Shown: piece after piece, positions 1-12,119 of the stretch
Layout: every line of letters starts with the position of its first letter
Numbering within the stretch: position 1 is the first letter of the stretch
Origin: Chrysoperla carnea
Lineage: Eukaryota > Arthropoda > Insecta > Neuroptera > Chrysopidae
DNA: 64,000 nucleotides
NCBI RefSeq assembly: GCF_905475395.1
Contig: NC_058339.1
Location: 61,016,420-61,080,419, forward strand
Direction of reading: 5' to 3'
Program-made: the position numbers and the translations under genes
Notes under the pieces: model-generated
Told to the model about the DNA's origin: nothing
Database searches by the model: none
The model's input: only the letters and a program-made list of their open reading frames with translations

Positions 1-272
1 ATATTTAAACTTTTGTTCTATTTCTAACGGTTTACAAGATGGGTCCCAAAACCCAATTGACCTATGTTGCTCATTTAGGAACTCGCCCTTACTTTTTACG
101 TCCCGCGTGCGTTGTTAATATTTCAGCTTGATATCTTTTTTCGTTTTTGAGTTCTCGTGTTCACAGACGGACGGACCGGCGGGCGGACAACCGAAAATGG
201 ATTAATTAGATGATTCTATGAACACCTATACCAAAATTTTTTTGTTACATCAATATTTTTAAGCGTTAATAA
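1..272 (-). repeat. GTCCGTC-tract TIR element, copy 1 (cut by window edge)
   Basis: Reverse-complement copy of the element seen whole at 14707-15215. It shares the TTGTAAACCGT/GGTTTACAAG block, the GTCCG-rich tract (about 169-190), AGATATCAAGCTGAAAT and CTAATTAGTCCATTTTC. The left end is truncated by the window. Confidence 0.8.
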
Positions 273-2762
273 AATTATGAAGCTCTTAGACACATTTGTG
301 AAGAAATTCGCTTTCCTTGGATATAATATTTTGCAACTCGAATTTTTATAGTTAAATTGATTCTTTTAATCCCACAATTCTATTTAGCTCTAATCAATGT
401 TTTTGAAAAACTGCCATATTACTATTTTCTCGATTTCTTGTTTTTTGTTTAGTTAAAAAATTCAGTTCTTTGTCTACTATCTTTATCGCTATTAGCCAGC
501 GAGTTTAGTATCAACCGGTCATTTTTACACGCAATTTAGTAAATTCATCTACCCGTCAATTTATTCAATACAAAGAGAAAGTACAAGAGATACGAAACAT
601 AAAAGGTAGCTGTAAATCCGATAAAATGACAAAATAATAGAAGCATAGTGGGAGCTTTATAAAACTAAACTTCTTCCCATGCCTACCATATGTTAATGCA
701 AATTAAATAAAAAAATTTTTTCAAATGCGACCTTTTACTAAATAAGTTATACTTCTTCCGTAATAACAAATATAATAATTTATCAGTAATGTAAACAAAT
801 AATACATACTCCAGTTACCCTATCTATTTTGTTCATAGATGACACTTAATCTTTCATCTATCCATACTTAATATGATTATGTGTTAAAAAATTGTAACTA
901 ACTTCTACTCTGCTATACGTAAAAGCATCAGGAGCTTAGCCAATAAGAAACATGTCAAATATTAAATACACCTTAAGTTTTTATATAAGTGTCATGTGGG
1001 TGACTCTTAGAATAATATTTTTTCTTAAAATACAAACAAACAAAAAACGTAATTCGCAAAGCCACTGTTTTTACAAACACTTCTTTAGCTAAATTCAATG
1101 ACAATACATTCTTATGAAAAGCATGACCTAATTTTCCCATCGCTTCCACCATATTTGATATACGTTTAAAAAAAAATGAAAAATACTTTTTTAGAGACAA
1201 GCTTTTACTGTAGTAAAAAGTAGAAAATAATTCCTCGTAGGAATCACTCATACAGAACTACTAAAAAAAGCTTGAGGCTGAATCATCCTTGATATTTTAA
1301 ATTGAGCTTTTTCAATTAGTCATGTATAAGTGACCCATCAAAAAACTATTTTCTACTGTTTAGTACAATAAAATCTTGTCTCTCAAAAAGTATTCTTTAT
1401 TTCATTCTTTTTACTTTTAAAAAAAGTCCAGTAAGCAAAAAAAATTATACAGGACTGATTCTTGAAAGCTTCAAAATTCTATTTGTCTCTATTGTCTATT
1501 TGTCTCTATTAGAATGAATAGAGACAAATATTATTATTAATTTTAATGTTAATATTAATTTTTTAATGAAACTGAAATCACCAAAGCGAAAGAAAAAAAT
1601 TCGTTTTTACGTTGTTAACTTGATGTTTCAAAAATTTTGCTTTATATGTTAAATTTTATCACAGTTAAAACCCAACGTGGTTATTCTCTTGCGGATTAGA
1701 AAACTTTCTAATGATAGTTTTTATAAAAACCTAAAATTGGGTTTTAGCTGAAAGCCAACAAAAAATTATTTTATAACATTGGTATAACTGTATGAAACCA
1801 AATTCCAAGGATTATTTTATTACCAAAATAATAAAATAATTTCAAGAATATACAAGACAATATAAAATACCAAAATATTATATTTTGAAGAGAAAAAAGA
1901 AACTTTATGAATTTCTTCTATTTTTTTGTATCCAAAAGAGATAATTTTTGAAAAAATTAATAACGCGTGGCTCACCAATATCATTAAAGAATGGAGAACC
2001 TCTAAAATTTAATATATTTTTCAATTACCAAAAAAATTTTAAATAGTCTTAAATCAATATTATAAATAATGTTTATTGTTTAAAATTTATGTTTTTATGA
2101 TGTATGTACACCCAGAGCAAAGCACCCTGCACCGATCAACAAACAAACTATTTCGAAAACTATTCAAAAAATTGACTTTTATTTTATAGGCTTGGATATA
2201 TGTGTATATATTTTTATATACATATTATGCTAGATGTTGTAAAAATCTTTGTGTCCAAGTTTTATAATGGTTTTCTAGAGCAATAAATATTTTTTGAAAT
2301 TTTTTTTTTGAATAATAGTTTCTCTTACCCTAATAAACATAAAAGTCACTAAAAATTCATGTTTGTCAGATGTCAATCAACATACGTCGCTGAGCACTGT
2401 AGGAGTTCCTTTTGTGATTCTTCCTCATTTTCAAAATTGTAGTAAAACTGAAACGATAAAATATTTATTTTGAAAAAAAATTGTTTTTTTACTCGAAAAA
2501 CGATTATAGCTATTTAACAAACATGTAAACAGACATTTATATTTATATTGTTTTCTGTTTGGGCCTTCACCACGGGTGTTTTTCTCATAGTAATGGTTTT
2601 CAAATATGCTGAGAATGATTGTTATAATTGTTTTGTAAAACAATTTCTATTACTTCCTCAGATCAAATCATCGTCGATTTTATATTTAAACTAAACCATC
2701 AAGGATTGTGAGATGACTGCGAGATTTTATTACAGTAAAAGATATGGCCTTCTCTGCCACTT
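273..2762. other. Gene-free AT-rich DNA
   Basis: Apart from the repeat fragment at 973-1251 I see only short AT-rich frames, such as the 70-codon minus frame at 2431-2643, none with recognisable motifs. Confidence 0.5.
973..1251 (-). repeat. Dispersed repeat fragment with the GGTGGAAGCGATGGGAAA motif
   Basis: The minus strand reads ATATGGTGGAAGCGATGGGA near 1137-1157, the same word as at 15301-15321. The 92-codon frame here begins MSDSYEELF and includes NMVEAMGK; the frame is not convincing as a gene. The shared word marks a dispersed repeat. Confidence 0.4.
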
Positions 2763-3050
2763 TGTAACAAGACTCAATCTTCTAACCACGCTCAGAGCGA
2801 GATATAAACCCCCAAAATCACTTCCGGCAGGCTATTGGCAGGCACATGTTTATATCATTAAACATGAGCAGATAGGTAGCGATGGACCTGTATAAGAAAT
2901 TGATGATTTTTGGCAAAACTTTTGGAATGTGTTTCTTTTCTGTATGCTCGCAATGCAGTCATTCACCTCGGATTTATTTAAATTTGGAGGATTTATATCT
3001 CCTCTTTGATTGGGGCTACAAGTTCAATTCTTGATGCAAAGTGTCAGATA
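2763..3050. repeat. Short inverted-repeat element, family A copy 1
   Basis: Arms at about 2767-2820 and 2992-3045 pair imperfectly; both contain GAGATATAAAcCCcCcAAA when read inward. The same family lies at 63012-63268. Inner sequence shares TGACTGCATTGCGA (here inverted, 2945-2960). No transposase. Confidence 0.6.
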
Positions 3051-5100
3051 GAAAACTTTTTGAATGGTATTAAGGTCTTGACGCAGCCATTTTACACGAA
3101 TTGTTCTTCTGGTTCTCCCGAATTGATTTTTTTAGACGTTAGATATAACCTTCTCGTTTTACAAAAAGAGAAAAAACGGTGAGAAAAACTCTTGCTAAAG
3201 TGAGATACCAATATAAAGCCCAGATCTTATTTAAAACATCTACTCGAGTGCTCTTGAACATTTTATATAGACTCCACTATAATGGGCTAAGCTCTTTTCT
3301 CTTCAAGCTTCCGACGGGCTGGTGAAAATTTGCTAAAAGCTTTAATATTTTTGTAGGGCAATTTATAAAATGTTATGTCATGACGTATTTAAATGAAGTT
3401 TGAATATTAAAAATTAAAAATGGTTACCTGTGATGTAAACATAATTTTATTGTGGATGGTGTATATTCTTGTTCCTTTCTTACTACACAACAATCATTTG
3501 TTCCAGTTTTGTATGAATTTAGAACAACATGTAATTTTCTTTAAAAAAAAATCATTAAAAATGTAAAATAAGCAACATCCCTAATTTTGACTGGTCTACC
3601 AAATAACCGATACCAATATACTCAATTCTTTTTAAAATAAAATACAAAAAAGTTTCAACCGAATACTTAGTAGATTCAGCCCTTGGTTTGCCACGAAATC
3701 TTGGTTTATCGTCCGTTACACTTTTTTCACTGAATTTGGACAAAGTTTATTTTTCTTGAAGGATGTATTGAACTTTTCATAATCATCAAATAATAACAGA
3801 AGCTATAAAAGTATTTTCAGAGTTTCCAATTTTATACATTAAACAAGTGGAAACAAACAATTGACTGAGTTTATTGTTGAAATACCGTGTATAGACACTG
3901 TTGATTACTCTATCTATTACACATAGATAAATGTCACACATACACAACTGATATTTCCATATAATACATACTATACAATTCAATAAAATAAGCAGTAATA
4001 GCAAGAAAATATTGTCTTAAATCAAAATATTTACTTGCTGCATAAAGAACTAATTTTCCTACTAGTATTTATTTCAGTTTATTATTTATTTCTCAATTAA
4101 TTTCACAATATTTTTCACAGATTCTATATTTTAGTGCAAAACCAGAAACCTAAATTTTTGGAAAACTTATTTTCAATTTTTTTTAATAAATCTAATCGAT
4201 AACTGGTAGTAATTCAATAAAGTTAGTAGAGTCTTACTTTCTCGCAAGACTGTCAATAAATGATAGCATTTTTGAAAATTTTTTTGAAAAGTATAATCGT
4301 AATACTTAAACTATTGTAAAAAAAATATTTTTTCTTGTAAACTAATATTTTTGAATTAACATTGACAGCAACCCCATAAGATTAAATTTTTAATAAAATT
4401 GTAAAAAAAAAATAATATTTTTAAATAACCACAGGGTACGAGAACACTGGCGGAATTTGAAAAATTTACACACATGTAAAATCATAAAGTGAATTCTTTC
4501 CCAGATCAATAACAGAAAATTAATTACCAAATCAATACGTAATCAATGTACACTGAACTGGAAAATCATAAAATTACCAAAAAAAACTCCAATTGCTTGA
4601 GAAAAAAAACCGTTTTAAAATATTGAATATATCGTTTTAAATTCTTCCTGAAAACACTAATCGAAAAACAATAAAATTATCGATGCTATATTACAATACA
4701 CGTCTGTGTATATGTTATAGGTATTGTTTGTATTATTGGCCAAAAAACAATGATTTTATGAACATGAATTAACCAAATGTATAGGTGCAATCAATCGATA
4801 AAGTGCAAACGAATCATTGACAGTTTCTATGATTACCATAGGGTGATTTATATTGGAAGGGAAATAAAGTTTAATACTCTCAATTTACATTTACTTACAA
4901 GCTAAAGGGGATATAACCCTTCGATGTCATACCAATAACTTTTTTGGGATATTAAAATCAGAAATATATTTGTAAATATCAGAATTATAGATTACTGAAA
5001 AAAAAAACGATATATCGTGGAAGCGTTGTAAAACTTTGCTTTTTTTCTTCCCACCTTTGCCATCATATTTTGATACACGTACATTTTGATTCGTCTAAAA
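3051..5100. other. Gene-free AT-rich DNA
   Basis: Only short frames without motifs (for example minus 3555-3743 and 3786-4004). Homopolymer-rich, with no clear repeat structure noticed. Confidence 0.45.
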
Positions 5101-5104
5101 TTAA

Positions 5105-5505
5105 AAATTTAAGTAAAAATACTTTTTTTGGTACAAACTTCTATTTCACTAATAGACTACAAACTGATGCTAAAAATTTTCGGGGAAATGACCCACCAGG
5201 AATCATGTTGAAAAAGGTGCTCCTAAATTTAAAATTAAGTTTAAGCATAGGCATGTTTGCGTATTACTAGTGACTATAGGTGAGAATTGAATGCAGAGTT
5301 AGTATTCAGCAAGGCCGTACATACTTGCTAGTACAGGCCTAGGACTCCAAGGGTTGCGACATTTATATTCTCACCTGCACTCATGGTGCTTAAACTTACT
5401 TTTACATTAAAGAGAATCTTTTTCAACATGGTTCCTGATGGACCATTTCACCCGAAATTTTAGCATAAGCTTGTAGTCTATAAAAAGTAAATGATATTTT
5501 TTTTT
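5105..5505. repeat. Long inverted-repeat (foldback) element
   Basis: Left arm about 5119-5250 and right arm about 5385-5502 are inverted copies. They share AATCATGTTGAAAAAG against CTTTTTCAACATGGTTCC, ATAGACTACAA against TTGTAGTCTAT, and TTAAGTTTAAGCA against TGCTTAAACTTAC. A short inner inverted pair, AGGTGAGAAT/ATTCTCACCT, lies at about 5279 and 5368. The left arm happens to be open (66 codons), but this is arm sequence, not a gene. Confidence 0.7.
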
Positions 5506-6051
5506 ACCACGTTAGAGTCTGAAGTCCTCACGTTCTTTCTATGAATTCCACATGTTTATTTCCTTTGCCTTTTAAGCACCCCTTTTCTATGCCCAAATTT
5601 AAATGTAAATCATACTAAACGAAAGAACTTCACTACTAGCTGCAAAAATTCGAATAAACGAAGACTTAAACAAACACTCATACACAAACTTTTTAAGAGA
5701 AAAGACTATATCTAGGCACTTTAAAAAGTTACCTAGTTAAGGAGCTGACATGCATCCTTGTGCAAAAATCCGACCCCGCTTCCTGATAGATCTTGTGTTT
5801 CCTTCACACTTGGCTAGAAAATGCGGAGTTTTCGAGATATTGATAAAATTTAAATTTTTTACCGCTTCCAGGCGTACTTTTCCCGAAAATTCCGTTAATG
5901 ATTATTAACCCCAAAAAATGGTTAAAACCAATCGTTTCATTTTATCCCTTCCGAATTGGAATAACTCAAAAATAACGAATTTCTCAGTCAAGTCAGTGTA
6001 GAGACAACAAACGTCTTTCACCATTTGTCAACCATTAATCATAAAATTTTA
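5506..6051. other. Gene-free DNA, slightly richer in GC
   Basis: About 5730-5990 is less AT-rich than its surroundings (CGACCCCGCTTCCTGATAGA and nearby) but has no open frame worth calling. Probably an old repeat. Confidence 0.35.
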
Positions 6052-6325
6052 TAAATTTCGATTTTTGCCCCAATTCCTCCTTTTTTTTTAGATCAGTTTT
6101 TTGCATTTTATAAATACGTATTTCGACTACCAAGTAGTCATCATCAGTAAGAATTAGCTATTCGTGATTACTCTCGTTATGAATGTTACTCTTTGCAACA
6201 ACGTGCAGTCCGCCACCAAATTAGCAAGATGACTACTTGGTAGTCCAAATACGTATTTATAAAATACAAAAAACTGATCTAGGAAATTGGGGCAAAAATC
6301 GAAATTTATTTCGAAATATCCTAGA
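6052..6325. repeat. Inverted-repeat element with TACCAAGTAGTCATC arms, copy 1
   Basis: Arms of about 85 bp: 6052-6142 and 6228-6309 (extending to about 6325). The left arm runs AAATTTCGATTTTTGCCCC ... ATACGTATTTCGACTACC and the right arm is its near-perfect reverse complement. The centre is about 85 bp and non-coding. A half copy lies at 28118-28275. Confidence 0.75.
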
Positions 6326-6329
6326 GTTC

Positions 6330-7119
6330 TCATATATTATCTTAGATAATATTTATAATAAAATTTTATATTTCGTTTTTCGGGTTGAATAAAATACTGT
6401 TAGAAAGTTATTAAGAACTACTCACAATACATAAAATAATATCATACATACATCTGTTCAAATTGAAATAAACAGTTCAGTGCATTTAAATATTTCACTG
6501 AATCGATTATATATTATTTATTTATTTGTATTTTATTAATGATAATAATTGATAAATCAGTGGTGAAATTGGAGTTTATATTTGAAAAACGGAATCCGAT
6601 GTGAAATAGAGGTTGTTTTGTTGTTTGTATTAAAACAAAACAATCCGCCTAGAGGTTGGTTTCAATCAACCGAACCGTCTGTTTATATTTTAATAGAGTA
6701 AAAGATTTTAAATAATAAAACAATTAATTCCTTAAATTAAACGTAATAATTATTCAAATGTAAAGATCTATTACGATGCTGTAGTGTGAGAATTGGTCAA
6801 ATTTATTTTATAATACCTCTGGGGGATATTTTAAATGGTAAATATTTAATAAATGTCTTTTAAAGTTATTACGGATTTCAAACAATAAGATACTTGCGCC
6901 TAAGATGGTCTTGTTCCTAAGATGTCCAACTTCAAAATCGCATGCTTTTAAACGTTCGAATAAGTGCTAGTGCCATAGATAAAACTGCAAGCTCATACCA
7001 AAGGTAGGGAGTTTACATTTTTGCAGTGGTTAATAATGTTTCGGTCACGTTAGTGTTTCTTTAGAAAAACAAACTGTTTCATGTTTTTTTAAATATAAAA
7101 CTGCTTAGGTTCCAGAGCA
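6330..7119. other. Gene-free AT-rich DNA
   Basis: No open frame, repeat arm or RNA signal seen. Confidence 0.4.
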
Positions 7120-7698
7120 TTCAGGATCGGCCTTAACCATCTAGACGCTTTGGGTGAGACATGTATTTGGCGCCACTTATTACAAAATTTTAATCATAAA
7201 TTTAACATATTTAATCTATTCATTCTCTAAATAATCTACCGATCTATATTGTCTGTCAATCACGTCATCAAACATTTAAATACAATTTTTTTTAAATTAA
7301 TGTTTTGTTTTTCTAGAATTTTCTCAGAAAGCACTATGTGAGGACTAGCAAAATCTAGGTTTTGTGCAATTTGATTTTAAATGGACAGCGTGGCCAAATT
7401 ATTTAATCTTGTTTGAGAAATTGTAGACCGCGTGTACGTAGACCGCATAAATTGTGGACCCCGTATAAGTATACGTTCTTATCCATTTTACTTTAGAAAA
7501 ACTGATTTCGTCACTTGCAATAGTCACTGATATTGTTAACAGAATATGCAGTGATATCCAAATGTTGGGATATACGCACAACAATTCTTCATCAATATCA
7601 GATTTAAAATTGACCGTTAACTTTTGATTATTTTTTACAAGAAATTCCACGCGAAAAGTTTTGCATCTTTCCGTTATAGATGTAAGCATGGTGTCCAA
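7120..7698 (-). pseudogene. hAT transposase relic, C-terminal dimerisation region
   Basis: The minus-strand frame 7698-7399 reads ELLCVYPNIWISLHILLTIS and then VTIASDEISFSKVKWIRTY. This matches the hAT family C-terminal dimerisation block (typical form LLTxPVTxASxERSFSKLKxIKTYLR). The family ERSFSK is DEISFSK here, and the frame degenerates right after. Downstream, about 7125-7176, the word GGCCTTAACCATCTAGACGC resembles a hAT-type terminal repeat. The upstream two thirds of a transposase is not visible. Dead copy. Confidence 0.6.
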
Positions 7699-7699
7699 A

Positions 7700-9260
7700 A
7701 GAGCATTAAAAAACTGTATTCAACCTTTTTTTTGGAGTAATTGGTTTATCGGTAGCTTTTGTGTCGTTTAATGCGTCTTAATCGCGTGCCTAGTGCCCGA
7801 TTTTGTCGCTATATTCGTATTCAGCGGTTCCAAAAACCCCAGGGTAAAGAGTTTGAACCGATTATATAATGAATTTCCCGGAAAGTCTCGGAGACGACGG
7901 AGATACCATTTACCCTGGGTAACAAGTTTCAATAATTTTCATCACTATTAACGGAATTGTGAATTTAGTATATTTACGGTTTATTTAAAATGCATATTAT
8001 TTATACAAATTGCATATTTTTTAATTTCTTATAAATCAATTTAGGTCACAAAATTTCCTGGCTCTCTAACAAATCGATTGCACAAAACCGCATTCAAATT
8101 CGTCTTATTGTTCAAATTTTTCGAACTTCGATTGCTTGTAGTGATTCGTTTCCGCAACTACACTGACTGACTGGCAATAGAATTTTTGTTTTTGTTATTA
8201 ACTAAAGTCTCGGATATAAAATATGGCTACAATATTTCATAATTATTACTCCTTCATATATCCCTGTTTGCAAACCAATCTCCAACCATCCACACATTTG
8301 TCTTTAAACTATGCATATTGTTACAAAAGTAGATACTTTAAAAAATATCTTTAGCAAAAATAGTCAAATAAAACAATACACAATATTGCATAGTATATTA
8401 TTAAGTGTTTTGAAATCAATATACACACACAAGGATATAGGTATAGTAGCGCGCACGAGGATACTTTAAATATGAATAACGGATAGTAGATATTTTGAAA
8501 CACTTTCTTTTGTATAATGTCACGGACATAAAACAGAAGAATTACACCCAATATGTCCTTAGTACCAACAACAACGACAATCTTCACTTGTCTGCATGTC
8601 TACCTCAAATATAACATTTTGATGTAAAAAGTTATTGTTTTCAACCTAAAAATTGTAATTAAAAATGCAAAGGAAATTTGAAAAAATTATACAGAGGTAC
8701 TGAAAAAATAGCTCAACTAAATTCGTTGTGGAAAGAGGACCAATTATTTAATCGTAGCGCTGCACTCTTATTAAATTTGCAATAAATCATGGTGTTTCAT
8801 ATGATTTGTAATAAAAATAATTAAATAATAACAATTAATTAAACTTGATGCATTAGAAACTGTGAAAATAAAAGACCAAAGTACATAAAATTACATTAAT
8901 AAAGAGTGTATCATTATCATGGAAACTTCGGAAATAAAGTTCATATCCTGTGCGAATAGAGCTGTTAACGAAGCGATCGCTTTACCAAATAAACCACAGT
9001 TGTTCTATAATGTTTGTGTATGAGGATTTAAGAATAAATAGGCCAAAACCAATAAAAGAATAGACCGAAAAAAAAATTCTGTAATAGTGTCCAATTTTTA
9101 AATGCAAGGGCTAAAAACTTCAAAACCCAACCAACTCAATTATTCAATCTTGATTGACTCCAAGATTTCACTAGACCAAGCAAAAAAGTGTAAGCGATCA
9201 TAGCATATCTGAAAGCATATAGCATAAGAGGCTTGGTGCAAATGAAAATAATCAAAAGAG
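7700..9260. other. Gene-free DNA with one dispersed repeat
   Basis: Holds the repeat at 8815-8990 (separate entry). The 78-codon minus frame 8351-8587 has no motif. No RNA gene seen. Confidence 0.4.
8815..8990 (+). repeat. Dispersed repeat with ATCATGGAAAC, copy 1
   Basis: Shares AATTAATTAAACTT, GTGAAAATAA and AGTGTATCATTATCATGGAAAC, followed by GCGAATAG, in the same order as 21395-21630. The copies are diverged, with indels. Confidence 0.45.
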
Positions 9261-10407
9261 AACATTAACAAGTGACCTAAGTTTCCAAAAAGTTGAAAAA
9301 AGTTTCTTTTGCGCGATTACGCTTCAATTGCTTAAAATATTTGTAAACGTTTAACTCTTGAGTAAGATTATGTTTGAATAAAAATTAAGATCATCATTGG
9401 ATTGAAAAGTATAAATATCCGATTACAATTTGGTGAGAATCCTAGAAATACGGGTTCGATTTCCGAACTACACATACTTTTTTTCCATTCTCTATTAATT
9501 ATTTACAATGATGATTAAAATATTTTTAACAGAGAAGTTTAGAAGCCCTCTATGAGAATTAGAAAAATGAAAATGTCATGAACAAAATTTTAGAAAATTA
9601 ATTATTACTACCTATATATAATTTATGTATCAATGAATATAATAGACCGTGAACTCATAACGAAGCAAAATTTCTTTTTTTGCAATTGGAAGAATTGATG
9701 AAGGTAAGTCTTATAATAAAGAAAATTGAATTTTTAATTGTTATTCATGTTTCGCATTAATGAAAAACGAGTTGTTCGACTTTTCGCAATTGAATTGAAA
9801 AAAAACTTTAACCGTTGTGATAATCTTAACATTAACAAGTGACCTAAGTTTCCAAAAAATTGAAAATAGTTTCTTTTGCGCGAGCACTTAGCCCAAGCAC
9901 GCTTCAATTGCTTAAAATATTTGTAAACGTTTGACTCTTGAGTAAGATTATGTTTGAATAAAAATTCAGATCATCATTGGATTGAAAAGTATAAATATCC
10001 GATTACAATTTGGTGAGAATCCAAGAAATACGGATTCGATTTCCGAAATACACATACTTTTTTTCCATTCTCTATTAATTATTTACAATGATGATTAAAA
10101 TATTTTTAACAGAGAAGTTTAGAAGCCCTCTATGAGAATTAGAAAAATGAAAATGTCATGAACAAAATTTTAGAAAATTAATTATTACTACCTATATATA
10201 ATTTATGTATCAATGAATATAATAGACCGTGAACTCATAACGAAGCAAAATTTCTTTTTTTGCAATTGGAAGAATTGATGAAGGTAAGTCTTATAATAAA
10301 GAAAATTGAATTTTTAATTGTTATTCATGTTTCGCATTAATGAAAAACGAGTTGTTCGACTTTTCGCAATTGAATTGAAAAAAAACTTTAACCGTTGTGA
10401 TAATCTT
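9261..10407 (+). repeat. Recent tandem duplication, two units of 567 and 580 bp
   Basis: Unit 1 is 9261-9827 and unit 2 is 9828-10407. They are almost identical from AACATTAACAAGTGACCTAA to CGTTGTGATAATCTT. The main difference is an extra stretch of about 13 bases in unit 2 (AGCACTTAGCCCAAGC region, about 9882-9897) plus a handful of substitutions. Neither unit has a gene. The low divergence shows the duplication is young. Confidence 0.9.
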
Positions 10408-10467
10408 CGATAAACACAAAAATTAAAATTTTTAATAAGTTCGACTTACGAACAAACTCAACCCTAA

Positions 10468-10645
10468 TTTTTTAAACCCCGAACTAAAAAAAGGGATGTC
10501 ATAAGTTTGACCGCTATGTGTGTGTCTGTCTGTCTGTGGCATCGTAGCTCCTAAACGGATGAATCGATTTTGAATTTTTTTGTTATATTTGAAACATAAT
10601 TCTTAGCTATGTAGCTAGTACGAGTTTAGGGTTCCGTACCCGAAA
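10468..10645 (+). repeat. Dispersed repeat with GTTTGACCGCTATGTGTG, copy 1
   Basis: Reads AAGGGATGTCATAAGTTTGA, a (TGTC)n run, GTAGCTCCTAAACGGATGAA and GGGTTCCGTACCCG. Words of this type recur in many insect genomes (general knowledge). An inverted fragment lies at 35011-35070. Confidence 0.6.
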
Positions 10646-10649
10646 AATT

Positions 10650-11780
10650 TGTCGGAGGCTTTTTAAATTTTGTAAATTTCACATGTCTTTATTAATAAAT
10701 TTACCTTTACTAGTTGACAAAATGACAGACAAAACTAATCTTTGAAATTTCGCTTCACTAAGGTTTCACGCTCTATAATATTTTACTTTATCAAAAAAAA
10801 AAAAATTGATCTATCGTTCATGAGTCATATACTCCATGACGTGTATATTTGACTGAAACATTGAAGGTATATATTATTGAAGATGCAGAAGAAGAAGAGA
10901 ACAAATTTTATACACAAAAAAGAGGAGTATTGAATTGATGATCATCGATGATTCTCGAAACATCATTCGCTATTTTTATTTAAAATGTTTTTATGTCAAC
11001 AATTATATGATGAAGGAAAAACACAATACAAAGAGTATCCAAACATATATATTGTTGTAACTTTTTAGCCAACCACTGCTATTTAAACTATATTATATGT
11101 ATAGTCATAAATACGTATAAGCTCACGAGCCTTGATGACGTCAATAAATGGATTGTAATGGAAACTTGTTGAAAAAGCAAAGTTTTAGTGGAGCTATTTT
11201 TAGCTGTACAAATACATTTATACTATAGATATGGGTAGAATATATGGATATAGGTAGATATCATGGGAAGAAAAAGAACAAATATCTAGTAATATTTAAT
11301 TAAATATTGAAAAATACGCTATCCCTCCATAATGTAGGGAAATTTAACGTATCTTTCATAGGATTGACAAAAGTTAATTTGATAGTTGCACGAAAATTGA
11401 TTTTTCTTCAAAGAAGTCCTTCCTTCCGGAAGTCAACAGGCGAAACTTTGTTCTTCGTAATTTGTTTCTAATATAAAAAAAAAAAATAAATAAATGTAAC
11501 TGTATTTGCAATAAAGCTTACAGCGGTTGGTACATTCTCTATACTAATATTAAACAATGCTTTTAACAGTAATACAAGAGAAAAAAAAAAAAAAAAAAAG
11601 TATATATAAAGTAAAAAAAATTAAATTAAATGCATTAATTATAAATTGAAGCTTAGAGTTAAATCTTAAACTAAGTATATAAATATTATTCGAATAAAAA
11701 CAAAAATTAAATCGAATAATTAGTAAATTCTTTCTACATTGAGTTATTTCCAAAATGTATGAAATGCAGCAAACAGTGCA
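10650..11780. other. Gene-free AT-rich DNA
   Basis: No gene. A 19-base A run lies near 11581-11599. The 67-codon minus frame across it (11550-11753) is a low-complexity product. Confidence 0.4.
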
Positions 11781-11789
11781 ATTATTCGT

Positions 11790-12115
11790 TTAAACAAAAG
11801 CTCCTCAATTTAAGACTGCCATTTACAAAGTGGAAAATATCATTTATTTTTCCTGGGGACAAACTTGACAGCAAGACCATGAAATTATTCTCGTAGTTAA
11901 AATTTGAGTTTAAATACTTGCCAATAAAATGGTTTCTCATCGATTTATAAATCGGGCATTCCAAAAGAAAATGTATAAGTGTTTCAGGCTTTTTATGATT
12001 ACAGATAGTACAGAGTTCTTCTTGTTTCCATTTATATAAACAGCCATTTGCATGAATTTTGACGAATTGTTTCCCTGAGACTCTGATTTGGCTAACTATT
12101 TGTTTCTAATATATA
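11790..12115 (-). pseudogene. Non-LTR retrotransposon tail (C-terminal zinc-knuckle region)
   Basis: Read on the minus strand, about 12097-11941 encodes VSQIRVSGKQFVKIHANG followed by LCTICNHKKPETLIHFLLEC and PIYKS. This matches the CxxC...ETxxHxLxxCPxY block at the C-terminus of many non-LTR (LINE) reverse transcriptase polyproteins. The frame continues to 11782. The reverse transcriptase domain itself is absent: a 5'-truncated copy, as is usual for LINEs. Confidence 0.65.
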
Positions 12116-12119
12116 AATA

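Noticed and set aside
9440..9475. GGTTCGATTTCC word resembling a tRNA T-arm
   Set aside because: No cloverleaf can be built around it, no A box upstream, and the second tandem copy has changed bases within the stem.
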